DNA of 64,000 bases from Triglochin maritima (taxonomy: Eukaryota > Streptophyta > Magnoliopsida > Alismatales > Juncaginaceae). Of the stretch, positions 10,959 to 23,234 are shown piece after piece. Positions within the stretch are counted from its first letter, which is position 1. The number at the start of each line of letters is the position of its first letter. The notes beneath the pieces were generated by a model. It saw only the letters and a list, made by a program, of their open reading frames with translations, searched no databases and had not been told where the DNA came from. A program made the translations under genes and the position numbers. The stretch lies in assembly GCA_963682175.1 (NCBI GenBank), contig OY821790.1, positions 2,864,501 to 2,928,500 on the forward strand, read 5' to 3'.

Positions 10959-12864
10959 ATGGGTCGTGGAAAGATAGAGATCAAGAAGATTGAGAACAAG
11001 ACCAACCGGCAGGTCACCTTCTCCAAACGTAGAGGAGGGTTATTGAAGAAGGCCCACGAGCTTGGAGTGCTCTGCGATGTCCATATCGGACTGATCATAT
11101 TCTCCAACAGCGGAAAGTTGTTCGAATTTTGCAACCCTCCGTCGAGGTTTCGTTTATGTTTTTCTTTAAAACAGATCTGTTTATCTGTTTGTTTAACGTA
11201 TTGCATAGGAACGAAAAATTAATGGTTTAATTCGAGTTTGTTTTTCCCCACAATCTAATTTTTATATTATTAGAAGCTTCTGAGGTTTAATTTTTAGAAA
11301 AAAAAACAAACTAACAATTTCAGTCCTAAATAGTGTAGCTATATATTTTAGCAAACTTAATAATGTCTTGTCAACAGATATATAGATGAAGTTCTGAAAA
11401 TACCTCACGTTACATCCATAAGAAAATGTCTTATATATGACTCCTATCAAAACCTTAAGCATCTTTCAATCATCAATTTACAACTAAGTCATGGCCATAC
11501 TGAATACAAATTTCATGTTGCAGTATGAAGCAAATCATTGACCGATACGAAAGGGTCACGAGCGTACATGTTGGCGAGAGCAGCCACAAAAATGTATATA
11601 AACAACCACTTCAAAAATTGGTTTGCTTTATAAACATGTCTAACGTGATGTTTTTACAAAACATAGGAAATGTACTGCGAGATGTCGAGGCTTAGGTTCG
11701 AAAACGAGAAGCTTCTCGCCAATATAAGGCATATCTCAGGCTAGTATATGTTATCACTACACTTAAATTTGTATATATATATATACTTTCTTTACAATTG
11801 TATGTATGTCATTGTTACAAAAAACTCGAACACTGGCAGGTCAAGACATGTCCGGACTCACCGCGAGTGAGCTGGAGCAACTTGAGGGGCAACTGGTCAT
11901 TTCTGCTAACAAGGTTAGGAGCAGGAAGGTATGTTTATTCACAATAATGAACCTTAAATTGTGACCTTAATTTTTCAATGATGAGCTTCATGGTTTTCTT
12001 AAAGATATATTATATATAATAATCACGATCCCAGGCTATAATGATAACACTATACCTGTTTTTAACTATTGGTTATAGATTGGGCTTGTGTTCATTCCCA
12101 ATGGAGTCAAAGATTAAGTTATTTTTTGGGTTTTGGATTGTAAATGACTAAATCAGTGTAGTTCCTATAAGCTGTTTGCAATTCTTTTTTATTGTGAACT
12201 AGCAAGATTTTGTCTAGGCATCAAATTATAGGACAATCGCAAATAACCTCTTTCTCACAAGGTGACTAGTGTATGATTAATGCCTATATCTGATCCACCC
12301 GCACACACCTTGCTTAATGTGAGAGCTTCATTTGAGGTTTTATGGTATCGTTGGTATCGGTGTTGATAAAGATTGTCCTTGGCTAGTTGGAAAATATATC
12401 TGAGGACTACTTGTTAGATAAACATGACTGAAATTAATGGTGGAATTGCAAAAACAAAAGGTTCGTATGAAAGTGCACTGCAATAAAAATCTTAACTGGC
12501 AAGAACTAAATTAATTAAATAAAGAAATGTTTGTGAAGTATATTACCAATAATAGCAGTCAATTTTATTTTTCTTTTTTTTACCTCTACAGTACGAGCTT
12601 CTCAACCAGCAGATGGAAAATCTTCGGAGAAAGGCAAGTTCCGACATTTAAATTCATCCTTGCGTTATTTGATCATGTAGTTTTCTCAACAATCATGTTC
12701 CACCATATATATGTCTAATTATCATTGTATCTTAATTCTTGCACACTAGGAGCACCTCATGGAAGACCGCAACAGGCACTTGTGCTACATGGTACGCACC
12801 AATATGGGCTTCACTTTGATATCTTCCAAGTATCATTAACAATATATAAAAATAACGTATAATA

Positions 12865-12918
<54 letters not shown>

Positions 12919-13463
12919 GCATTCTTTCAAAGACACTCATCAACCCTACAAGCTATATATATATATACATATATATTAGTCATATCAATGATATTTAGAC
13001 CCTTCAATTGTTGTTAAAGTCATGGGAAAAAACCCAATGTTGTTACCATGTGTTTGTTGATATGGACTGCTAGATGAAGTTTCTTCAGATATTCAGATGC
13101 ATAAGATATAAGCCTTAGGGTTTTGGTACTTCCATCTTACCAAAATAACATAACTTTATAACAAGATATTGAAGAGTATTGATTATATGTATATATGTGT
13201 GATTCTTGACTTAATTGTGATATATATATATAACATCAATGTTGAACATATACATATAGATCTCAGAGAACCAGGCAATTTCAGCGGGCGAGGCATCGAC
13301 AAGAATTACGAGCATGCCTATGCTGGAGCAATTTGGTTTCTTCCCCGACGAACCAAGGAACATGCTGCAGCTCTCTCCACAATTCCATGGCCTCCGACTC
13401 CAGCCAACCCAGCCTAACCTCCAGGATCCTAAGCTCGAAGGCCATGGTTTTCAACTCTGGTAA
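10959..13463 (+). CDS. B-sister MADS-box transcription factor, copy A (7 exons)
   Basis: Exons: 10959-11146, 11524-11593, 11667-11739, 11840-11928, 12592-12633, 12750-12791 and 13260-13463, giving 235 residues. The MADS domain (residues 1-60) begins [20 protein letters not shown], followed by an I region, a K domain (about 85-170) and a C-terminal tail with [13 protein letters not shown], the PI-derived motif of B-sister proteins. FEFCNPPS at the exon 1 end also fits B-sister better than PISTILLATA or AP3. These proteins bind CArG boxes as dimers or higher complexes and act in ovule and seed-coat development (TT16/ABS in Arabidopsis). Introns 3 and 5 start with GC instead of GT as modelled. 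All frames are open. It is close to copy B, with about ten residue differences by eye. Confidence 0.93.
11740..11745 (+). other. GC splice donor of intron 3 in copy A
   Basis: Exon 3 ends CAG and is followed by GCTAGT; copy B has CAG followed by GTTATC at the same place. Using the nearby GT at 11744 would shift the frame and give an early stop in exon 4, so an intact product requires the GC site. Confidence 0.65.
12634..12639 (+). other. GC splice donor of intron 5 (all copies)
   Basis: The exon 5 end AAG is followed by GCAAGT, the strongest known form of a GC donor. The same AAG|GCAAGT occurs in copy B (52632-52637, - strand) and fragment C (15875-15880, - strand). Confidence 0.8.
12867..12915. 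repeat. (TA)n microsatellite in intron 6 of copy A
   Basis: About 24 TA units, with a second shorter TA run at 12954-12975. The corresponding place in copy B is much shorter. Confidence 0.9.
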
Positions 13464-14030
13464 CTCACATTAACCGTCATTCATCTAGCATTCTAGCATG
13501 TTAGTTCAACACAATTAATTGTTGTGTCCTTTTAATTGGATTGAGTGATTCCACATAATATACTCATTTCTTTTGCCATTTCATTAGTATTACTTCGACG
13601 ATTTGTTCGACATTTGGAATTTCGGAACCATAACTATAATTCTTTCTCTTGTGAATACAAAATAAAGTTTAATTTGATTCTACCAATTAAAAAGTTATAT
13701 TACAAGTTTGATTGAAAAATCCTCTAATCTTTGGAGAAGTCTCGCTCTTTCTCCAACTAACCACTCGAATTTTTTGGCAGATATGAAAGATTTCATGCTT
13801 GGGATGATTTGGGCTATTGGTCTCACGCTCTATAAATCTATACTACATATATACTGGATTTGAGTTCCTTCAGTTCATATATTTGGAGTGTTTGGATATA
13901 ATATTTAAACATATAAGGTGTTTTTTCTTGTTTGACTATTAATTAGAGACTTTGTTTAAGTATTGATAAAGACATATTGTGTGTTATATATGTGTAATAA
14001 TATTGACGTCATGCTGGATTTGAGCGATCG
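13464..14030 (+). other. 3' flank of MADS copy A
   Basis: Shared with the 3' flank of copy B (51466 down to about 50790). AATAAA at about 13662 is a possible polyadenylation signal. The homology between arms ends near GCTGGATTTGAG. Confidence 0.55.
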
Positions 14031-14032
14031 GA

Positions 14033-15292
14033 AAATGTATATTTATTTGCGGATGATTCACAGTTAAGCTTTTGCACTTCTTGTAAGTAGTTCCAATTGA
14101 GTGTTGAAGATGTAACACATGTCTCTGGGTCGATCGTCAGTCTATATGTAACACCGCAAAAAATTGAATTCTCTCCTCCGAATGCAAGAAGCATTTTAAC
14201 ATGATATTTTCTGGGCCGGTAAATGGGACATATATAATACTTGTTTATTTTCCATACCCGTATACCTTATTACTTGTATATAAATAAATACACATATTAT
14301 AACTTAAAGTTCAACTCCCTATCTTTTAGCATTTGCTATCATTCTAGACGAAAAATTTGTAAATGTAGTATATCAAAATTAAGTGAAATGATTAGATCGT
14401 GTTGTAAACTTTTAATGAAGTTGGAACATGATGTGATGCTTACAAAGGTTTGCAGGTGCATTATTTTTGGCAAACTAATACAATCACGTAATCTGTAACT
14501 TGTTTAATGAGAGCATTTCAGATGGGCTATTGACATCGAACTTTAATGCAAAAGAGAAATAGAGTGGTGGAATTTCGGAAAATATGAGAAAGTATATGGG
14601 AATGATACGTACGTATCACAAACGTGTTACACAAAAACCAGCATCGATTCAAAAACCAGTTAATCTAACGTACAATAATAACACAAGAATGAACATTAAT
14701 AGTGTCAAGTTTTTGTTGAATTTATTAGGCCTTTCTTACAGAACAGAAACCAGAGTGGGGTTTAGTTTTCTTACAAATGAAGTATATTGGTGTGGACAGC
14801 TAACCTCCAATAAAGTTTCATTATTCCTTTAGAAGCATGTGATGAAGATGGTGAGGTGTAGTTGGTCAACCTAGTAAAGACTGCTCTAATTTTGGCAAAG
14901 GACAATTAGTACTCATATTTGTTTGGGAAGTATTTGTTGTCATATGTTGAAATTAAAGAGAAATTGGACGTTTCCACATATAGACAAGTGCTTATGAAAA
15001 AAGTTCTTTAACTCTTGTAATCTAGATGAATATGATAATAAATATTACTTTGTGATGGTAATAGCACTTTAGAAAATTTATATTTGAATATTTTATCTAC
15101 TTTAGTTTAATGGTCATTGACCACTAGCCCAAACCCCAATTAAAGTGCAACTTCTTGGTCTTTATCATTAGTGGAAAATCTATACATATAGAGATATGGT
15201 CCGGATTTATGTTATATTGTCAGTTTCTCCTTTCTACGTTTAGAAGCATTTCATCCGGCCAAGAAAGACTTTTGTATCTGCTCCATGTTCAT
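14033..15292 (+). repeat. Segment D, copy 1
   Basis: Matches 40208-41425 plus 50352-50600 closely, and 62396-63422 from position 14353 onward. It begins AATGTATATTTATTTGCGG and ends CGGCCAAGAAAGACTTTTGT, where it is fused to the MADS fragment. The start could carry a LINE reverse-transcriptase scrap (see 40208-40390). Confidence 0.85.
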
Positions 15293-16198
15293 GTTCATGT
15301 TCAACATTGATATTATATATATATCACAATTAAGTCAAAAATTATAATATATACAAATAATCAATACTCTTCAATATCTTGTTATAAAGTTATGTTATTT
15401 TGGTAAAATGGAAGTATTAAAACCCTAAGGCTTTTATGTTATGCATCTCTAATATCTGAAGAAACTGCAACTAGCAGTCCATATCAACAAACACATGGTA
15501 ACAACATTGGGGGGGTTTTCCATGACTTTAACAACAATTGAAGGGTCTAAATATCATTGATATGACTAATATATATGTTTGTTTATATATATATTTATAT
15601 AGCTTGTAGGGTTGAAGAGTGTCTTTGAGAGAATGCTTAATATATATATGATTATTATACATTATTGTTATATATTGTTAATTATACTTGGAAGATATCA
15701 AAGTGAAGCCCATATTGGTGCGTACCATGTAGCACAAGTGCTTGTTGCGGTCTTCCATGAGGTGCTCCTAGTGTGCAAGAATTAAGATACAATGATAATT
15801 AGACATAGGGTGGAACAAGTTGTTGAGAAAAACTTCATGATCAAATAATGCAACGAATGAATTTAAATGTTGGAACTTGCCTTTCTCCGAAGATTTTCCA
15901 TCTGCTGGTTGAGAAGTTCGTACTGTGGAGGTAAAAAAAGAAAACAAAAGAAAAAGACCGATATTATTGGTAATATACTTCACAAACATTTCTTTATTTA
16001 ATTAATTTAGTTCTTGCCAATTAAGAATTTTTTTGCAATGCACTTTCATACGATCCTTTTGTTTTTGCAATTCCACCATTAATTTCAGTCATGTTTATCT
16101 CACAAGTACTCCTCAGATAAATTTTCCAATTAGCCAAGGCCAATCTTTATCAACACCGATACCAACGATACCATAAAACCTCAAAAGAGGCTCTCAAA
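15293..16198 (-). pseudogene. B-sister MADS fragment C (exons 5 and 6 only)
   Basis: The reverse strand contains exon 5 (15881-15922, [14 protein letters not shown]) and exon 6 (15726-15767, [14 protein letters not shown]). Both are open and exactly 42 bp, with part of intron 4, all of intron 5 and most of intron 6. It stops just before exon 7 and inside intron 4, so it cannot make a protein. Intron 4 sequence near 16100-16198 matches copy A (12320-12500), a stretch missing from copy B, so it is closer to copy A. It lies antisense to copy A, about 1.8 kb beyond its stop codon. Confidence 0.92.
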
Positions 16199-17035
16199 TT
16201 TAAATCTTGATCTTGATTATTCTAAACGAAAAAATCTACTACCTTCTGAATTTGCCTCGGTTGGCATATGACTTCTTAGTCCAATTTATTAAATGTGCAC
16301 ATCCAACAAAATATTAAGATATACGGTTACATCATAATCAAACCCTAAAATGCAACATGTTAGTCACCACCATTAGTGAAAAATATTAAAATACTGATAA
16401 TTTAAAAAATCTAAATAAAAAATATTTTAGTAAATTAATGAATTTATATTTGGGGTGGGAATTGGGAGGTTCATATCAAGTAATATTTTGGTAGATAGGA
16501 ATTAATAATAAGTTAAACAATAAGGTTATGGAGTGATAAGTTAGATTATATATTTATATGTGTATATAATATTATTAATATTTGTTATTATTTTATTTTA
16601 ACCGTTTGGCGGGTTAGCGGGTTCGGGTTTTTCCTCGACACTAACCCGATCAACTAAGGAAGCGGGTTGGTGGGTTTTATTTTCTAAACGGGTTGTAAAT
16701 TGCGACCCTAACCCGGATTTACCACCGAGTCAGGTTTTGCGGGTTCACAGGTTTGACTCGTCCATCTACTACTATTCTAAGATTAGTCAATGTACTACGA
16801 TCTACTACTATTGTTCCTCAAAATTTTCTATGAAAAGATAATCATCATACATATAATACTTGTGATGGTTATGATAATGATGTATTCTTATGGAACTCTA
16901 ATGAGGAGTTTAGATCGTTTTGTTCTAATATTGAAATTTAAACCTTTTTCCAATTATGATTGTCAGATACTCTTTGACCTCCTAAGAAAGCAACATGGCC
17001 TCCCACCCTTGGACCTTGACTCATTAATTTTGATG
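16199..17035. other. Intergenic, no gene recognised
   Basis: AT-rich, with a GGGTT-rich stretch at 16600-16760 (GGCGGGTTAGCGGGTTCGGG-like words) of a kind common in plant intergenic repeats. No coding evidence was seen. Confidence 0.5.
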
Positions 17036-17269
17036 CATTTCTAGAGGCATTAATCAACTGAAAATCTCCTAAGTATCTTCTCCTGCATAGTTCTAGTGTC
17101 TTAGTCCGTGGTCGGTTGTTCTCCTTCTTTTGCTTTGTGAATTTGTGGTAAGCTGTGTGGTTAATTGTTCCCATTTTCGTTGTATTTGCTTATCATTTCT
17201 TATTGTATTGTGGCTTGTGTATCTGTTTCACTTTGAGCAGTGTCGAGATACTAGTATTATCATTCAAGT

Positions 17270-17925
17270 TCTGTGTTCTCATCTGAACTCTCTACCATTT
17301 TTTATAATGACAAACATGAGCATGAAAATCTTGTCTGGAACATGTGGGAAACCTCTCCCTCGGCGGGTGCCTCAGGAGGAATCGCCATTGGCTGGAAATC
17401 ATGCATGTTTAAAATATTAAATGTTTTCCATATAACTCTCAAATTCCAAAATCTTCCTGACAAAATCTGCTGGACATGCACTTTCGGGTACATATGGACC
17501 CAACAACTACAATGACAAGTCCTTAAAAGTGAACATAAACAAGCCCTTCTAGATCAGGAACTATATTGGAAACAACGGCGATTAAATGGTTAAGGGAAGG
17601 CGACAATAATTCTGAATTCTTTCACAAAATTGCGAGCTCCCACTAGAGAAAGAAAACCTTTATATCTCTCCATATTAATGGAGCCCAACATATTCCCCAA
17701 CCTTAGTAATCTCATTACTTTCCATTTTGGAAATCAATCCTCAACATCTTTGACAGTTTCAAAATTAACCTCTCATTCAAGTTAAACAACAATAAGAGCA
17801 CTCTCTTTTGGTTCAATAAGAACCCTACAACCTTGCTAACTCTGGCCCGGTAATGTTCAACATCAGTCCAGATTGGCAAGCCTCCGTCGCAGAAGTTGCA
17901 AGTCTTTCAACCCAAGAGATCTGAA
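17270..17925 (+). pseudogene. LINE (L1-like) ORF2 relic
   Basis: The endonuclease-like part encodes SGGIAIGWKS followed by LKFQNLPDK near 17365-17470. A later block reads YWKQRRLNGLREGD and NNSEFFHKIAS near 17560-17640, the typical stretch before the reverse transcriptase. A third block near 17850-17921 reads FNISPDWQASVAEVASL, similar to the C-terminal region of LINE ORF2. The catalytic reverse-transcriptase core is missing between them, and stops and shifts are frequent. It may extend a few hundred bases upstream. Confidence 0.7.
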
Positions 17926-17945
17926 TAGACGGAACCTTCACGACT

Positions 17946-18158
17946 GCCATCAAAAGAAGGTGGGTGCTGGCGCATAAACCAGTCATGCACAACCCCTACC
18001 CCCACCTGCTCAGACTGGGCAAACTGCCGCTTAAGCAACCCGCCCAACCTACCCAAAGCACTATGTAGTGTCCTCCCCTCCTCTTCCCTGTCCACTCCAC
18101 CACCCTCCTCGCTGGTGCCCTGGTAACGTGAAGGTGGCCTCACACGTCTCGTAGGCAT
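17946..18158 (-). pseudogene. Truncated gag start of a reverse Tekay-like element
   Basis: The frame beginning MPTRRVRPPS and containing FMRQHPPSFDG matches the start of the full element's gag (MAPRRVRSS and [11 protein letters not shown] near 43725-43890). Homology ends soon after FDG, at about 17940. Its leader runs 18159-18219, is interrupted by the Athila array, and resumes at 31680-31763 next to the element's primer-binding site and LTR. Confidence 0.85.
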
Positions 18159-18219
18159 CTACACAAGAGCACAAGAAACGAGAATGAAATCAAATGACTA
18201 TGCATGCATGCATGCTCTA

Positions 18220-19434
18220 TGATGCATTGCATACATTGCATCATATGTCTTTCATTTAGATTACTTTTACATCAATAAATGCTACTAAGGTATGTGTTTA
18301 GTCTTATTTACAGAATACAGGGACCTGAATGCAAATTACCCACATCCCGAGCATAAACGCGTGCAAAAGACTCATTTCTGTCATAAAGACCAAGCTCAAG
18401 ATTATCGGGTTCCAAATGGAAATGTATCCAAACATAAAAGCATTCAAGACCTAATTACAAAAAGAATAAGGACTTGAGCACAAAAGTAGCTGGGGACTTA
18501 ATTGCACAAAGACAAGGACCTAATTACAATTAAAGCACCAAAATATTATCTTGGAGAAAATCTAAAGAAAAATCAATGTGAATCTCCATATATATAAAGG
18601 AATTAATCCGGAGCTCAAAAGAATGGAAAGAATCAATCCAGACGCGCAAAGGAGGATCAAATCATACCATAAACTACCAGCAAAAATCCGGATTAAATCA
18701 GAGAAGATTGTGCGGCGAAATCGCCGCATATCACATACCTTGTGCGGCGGAAACACCGCCCCCTCAACCATCTGTGTGCTCCAATTTTGTCCAGTCGTGT
18801 CTGGACACGTGTACTTTCCAATATTATACTTAGATCCCTTGTAGCAACTATAAATAGCCCCGAGAACGATGTTAGAAGGGTCCTTAGTCTTTGGTTGTAA
18901 TTTTTATTCTTAATCTTAGTTTTGTATTCTTCTTTTCATTAATAAAATTCTGTCTTTTATTTCTTACTTTTAGTTTTCTTTTGTAATGTCTCAAGGACCC
19001 CTTCTTCCTCCCTTCATGAGTTTCTAACTCCTTCCAAAGGGTAGAGGTGACGGATTTAGGGTGAAGAGAAGACAAATAAATGTTATTATTTTAAGTTCGT
19101 ATTAGTCTATTTTGATTACTTGAGTTTATGTTAAATCATTTATCATGTAATGCTTCATAACTAATATGATTTATTATAAGTTTCTAAATTCTCTAATCTA
19201 AACCTCCACCCGACGGAATTCACATCTTTGTTCGTGTTTTAGTTTTAATTGTTCTTGTTTCTTGCTTTAGATAATTAAAATCCAAAAATCTCAAAACCAA
19301 ATTATTTCTTCTCTCCTTCTTCTCCTTAATCGAAAGTCACGAAAATAACAAATCTCTCACTCCTTGTGTTCGACCCGTATTTGCCACGTCTTCATTGACA
19401 CCGTGCACTTGCGGTATAAATTTAATTCTCATCA
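18220..19434 (+). repeat. Athila-like LTR 1
   Basis: Begins TGATGCATTGC and ends TCTCATCA. A TATAAATAG box near 18850 could serve as promoter. It differs from LTR 2 at about eight sites before 18740 and at very few after. Confidence 0.93.
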
Positions 19435-19440
19435 AGTTTT

Positions 19441-19457
19441 TGGCACCGTTGCCGGGG
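19441..19457 (+). promoter_or_regulatory. Primer-binding site, tRNA-Asp type
   Basis: TGGCACCGTTGCCGGGG lies six bases after the LTR. It is complementary to the 3' end of plant tRNA-Asp with one mismatch. The second unit has the same site at 25564-25580. Confidence 0.85.
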
Positions 19458-20714
19458 AGGCGACGCAGATTTTGTTTTTTTGTTGATTTCGATTCTGTTC
19501 TGTTTATCTTGTGCGCGAGCTAACTATTTGGATTTGTGTTTCAGGAGACAACAGAGTGCACGGCGAAATCCGAGCACGATCTGAGCTAAACGAGCGGCGA
19601 AATCGTCGCACCTATAGAGCAACCTGCGGCGGAATCGCCGCACACTTGGAGCTTCTGGGCTTCAAACTTTTCTGGGGTTAGCACCGTCTCTGGGTGGACG
19701 CGTGGAGCTACTGAAATTTTGAGAGTGGGCGGCGAACCCGACTGAGCATTGCGTAGGTAACCTTTGTTGCCTTTTTCCTCGTAATTTGTAGTTTCGAAAA
19801 ATTTCCTTTTCATAGAACTGCATGTGTTAGGGTAAAAATTCCATAATTGGCAATAATTCAACTCTGACCTAAAATTGGCAAAATTAGAAAGGCCTTAGTG
19901 CATGCATCATCTAGTGTTTTGTATGCATTATTCTTGCTAAATTCTTGCAAATTAATTCTTGTTGAAGAGTGCTGGAGTCAAGGTACGTATCGCGGTTTTT
20001 ATCGATTGCATTTAGGCATATAATTTAGTTTGCATACAACCTTGCAATTGCCCCCCTCTAAAGACCATTGTTTGACTATCTTTGCTAGATCTAAGTTAAA
20101 CTATCTTAAGGGCAACTCCGTAGGCAAAGATACGGTGGGGATTTCATCACCCTTCCGTGGCCCACAAATCACAATCCTAAACTGTCACCCAAGCCTTAAA
20201 TTAAAATCAATTAGACATTGACCCCTAAGGACTCGGACTCATTTAAGGAGAAGAATTGGTTTGACTTGCTCTGACCTGAAGCCGATTGAATTTAATTTGG
20301 TGTCTAGAAAGTGTTTTTGTGTTGACGTAAGTCTTCCAAGCGAAGTGATTGTCTAATTGGCACCGACTCTGTCGGAAGCGCCCCCACTAGCTATACACGG
20401 CCTGACCAAGTTGGTTTGATTAGTGAGGGAGGTGAATCAAGCGAATCGATTCGACTCAACCAGTTAGGAGTCGTCTAGATCTAAGCGACACTAGGTCTAG
20501 GATTGTTTGAACCGTGCTTTCTTAGGAATTTTCTGACCAACCCCCTTTCTATCTTTAGAGTTAGGTTTCCCTTCTCATCTGAGTCTTCTTTCTCTTCTCA
20601 CCTAAATTCTCTAAATTAGGATTCCTTTCTCATCTTTCCCCATTCTATTGTTTGTTTTCCTTTTGAAAAAAAAACATAAAAAAACGAAAAAAAAAATTGT
20701 AATCAATTCGGGAC

Positions 20715-23234
20715 TTGAGTAATCGACTCTCACGAGTTCATCTAGATTCCAGTCTGGAACTTAGCCTCAATCCACCTGTTGCACCACCTCACCCGGATCC
20801 AATGGGTGAGAACGTAGTGGACCCGCCTGTTGCACAACCTATAACTCTGAGGGATCGATGCTATCCAGCGATGGCTGCTCAGCCATCGTGCATCGTTATG
20901 CCCACCATACCGGGTCGCGACTTCGAACTTAAGGCACAATACATGAGTATGTTGCCTAAGTTCACCTCTAGGGAAGACCCATATCTCTTCCTTAGAGAAT
21001 TTGAGGAAATCTGCTCTCTTATGCAATACCAGCATATCCCTGAGGAGGCAGTGCGTCTGAAATTCGTGCCTCTAGCACTGAAGGACGACGCTAAGAAATG
21101 ACTATATAGTCTAGCCGAAAGATCCATTAGAAGTTGGGCTGAGTTTGTTCAAGTTTTCCTAAAAACATATTTCCCCAACCATAAGACTATGAGGATTAGG
21201 AATGAAATTGTTGCATTCGTTCAGTCTGAGAGCGAGCCGTTCTATTCCTATCTAGAAAGATTCAAAAGTGTTCTGACCCAATGCCCTCATCATGGAATTC
21301 CAAGATGGCAATTATGCCAAATTATTTATGAGGGATTGACACCCACATCTAGGGTTATGGTAGAATCCGTAAGCCAAGGGAACTTTATGTCGAAAAATGA
21401 AAATGATGCCTGGACTTTTCTTGAGGAATTAGCTGAAAACAGTATGCAATGGGATAATGCTAGAACACCGCTTAACCTGAGTATTGGATCTAGAATAGCA
21501 AGTCAACCCAAACCAGGTGTCTTAGCTGTAGATGCCAACATAGCGGCTAAAGCAAAACTAGCTACCCTTATGTGCAGAATGGAAAGTTTAGAGCTACAAA
21601 CCCAAAACCGAGTGAATCAAGCCTCGACTATCCCGTGCTCTAGATGTGGTCAGACTGGTCATGTAAAGGAGGATTGTGCGGAATGGGACCAAGTTAATGC
21701 CATGTATAACCATGCTAGAAATGACCCATACGCATCAACCTATAACTCGGGTTGGCGTAATAATTCCAATTTCTCATCAAACCAACATGGTCAACCTCCT
21801 AGACAACAACCAAACCCGTATAACCAAAATAATACATCTTCTGGGTTTAGTAACAATGGGGATCATGAGGTTAGGTTGACAAGCTTGGAAAATTTGATGA
21901 AAACTTTTATACAAACAACCAACCAGACCTTCCAAAGTCTAGAGACACAAGTCAGCCAACTAGCACGAATAGTAGGTGAAAGAAAAAAGGGTCGGTTTCC
22001 AAGTCAACCTGAGGTGAACCCTAGATCTAATAATTCATATCAATCCTATCAAGCACCTTCAGGAAATAACAACCCTAGACCAGTTCAAATGGTTAATGAG
22101 GAAGGAGCGTTCCAACAAATAAATGTTGTAGTATCATTACGGTCCGGAAGACAGATTGATAATAATGTGGTAAATCCTAGAACGTCTACTCAATCTAGCC
22201 ATCAAACTGCCACATATGACCTAACCATTGAACCCGACGTCCAATCTGAAACGCCCACCCCACCTACTCAATCTGAACCCGTAGCTCAACCTGAACCTGA
22301 GCGAGTCTATGTCCCTAAAGCCCCATTTCCCAATAGACTCAAAAAGAACTCAAGTGCACAAATAGAGAAAATCTTGGAAGTATTTAAGCAAGTTAAGGTG
22401 AACATTCCACTCTTAGACATGATTCAACAAATACCTGCTTATGCTAAATTCTTAAAAGATTTGTGCACTAAAAAGAGAAAAACAAACGTACCAAAGAAGG
22501 CATTCTTAACTGCAAACATAAGTTCTATTTTGTCCAACACATCTCCTATAAAATATAAGGATCCTGGATGTCCCACAATATCATGTTCAATAGGAGATAC
22601 TTTTATCAACAGAGCCCTTCTAGACCTTGGTGCTAGTGTTAACCTACTCCCGTACTCTGTCTATGAGCAAATGAACCTTGGTCCACTAAAACCCTCTAAG
22701 ACAACCCTTTAATTTGCTGATTGCTCTATTAAGAAACCAAGAGGTATAGTAGAGGATGTTTTGATCAAGGTTGGTGACTTCATTTACCCAGTGGATTTTG
22801 TCGTACTAGATACCGCACCTGTTGTAAATCCTAATCGACAAATCCCTGTAATTCTAGGCATACCCTTTTTAGCCACTTCGGAAGCATTGATAAACTGTCG
22901 AAATGGGCTCATGCAATTATCTTTTGGGAACTTAAAAGCTGAATTTAATATCTTTCATATTGATAGTGAGCCAGAAATAACATGCAATCAAAGTGATGTT
23001 GTGATGAAATCGCGTATCTATAATATTTCTGAATCATCACAAAATCAAAAAGGAAGTAAGAAAAAGGGGAGGAATTCATCTACACACCCACCGTCACTCG
23101 AGCAAATAAGAGAACCAATTTATGTGAGGGGTGTGGAACCTGTGACTCAGGACTCTCATTGCAACATGGGGAACAATTCAACTGGATACATGCACCAATA
23201 TGGTGTCATTCAATCCAGTTCTGACTATGGTTGA
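20715..23234 (+). pseudogene. Athila-like gag-protease, unit 1, with two stops
   Basis: Gag homology starts near 20870 (PGRDFELKAQYM) and runs through YPLDRF-type capsid blocks such as CPHHGIPRWQLC. A CCHC zinc knuckle (CSRCGQTGHVKEDC, about 21640-21690) follows, then an aspartic protease with ALLDLGASVNLLPYS (DLGAS in place of D[ST]GA) near 22613. TGA at 21101 replaces an expected Trp and TAA at 22710 an expected Gln. Homology continues after each stop to 23234. No reverse transcriptase, RNase H or integrase follows before the 3' LTR, so the element is non-autonomous. Confidence 0.9.

Larger units (their letters stand above)
7433..14030 (+). repeat. Left arm of large inverted duplication (with MADS copy A)
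   Basis: The segment matches the reverse complement of 50790-62395 apart from arm-specific insertions. Anchors include the shared word CTTCTTAAGGTG near 7433 and 62395, a non-coding block at 8654-8872 that matches 60982-61200, the MADS gene and its 3' flank (GTTTAAATATTATATCC, seen on the other strand). The left-arm-only sequence is the insertion at about 10307-10648. The right-arm-only sequences are a small CACTA, two nested solo LTRs and a MITE. Confidence 0.9.

Noticed and set aside
10959..11222. A short 87-residue MADS protein ending in intron 1
   Set aside because: Homology ends at a splice donor at 11147, and the remaining six exons follow in phase; the copy B equivalent behaves the same.
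13169..13417. Frame ending WPPTPANPA over exon 7
   Set aside because: Shadow of the exon 7 frame, which continues in phase from exon 6 to [11 protein letters not shown] and a TAA.
10959..13463. PISTILLATA or AP3 identity for the MADS genes
   Set aside because: PI proteins lack FEFC at the exon 1 end and AP3 has a different C-terminal motif; the tail [10 protein letters not shown] fits B-sister. No specific symbol was given because orthology needs a tree.
18292..19075. Short frames repeated three times
   Set aside because: They are parts of the 1215-bp LTR and repeat only because the LTR does.
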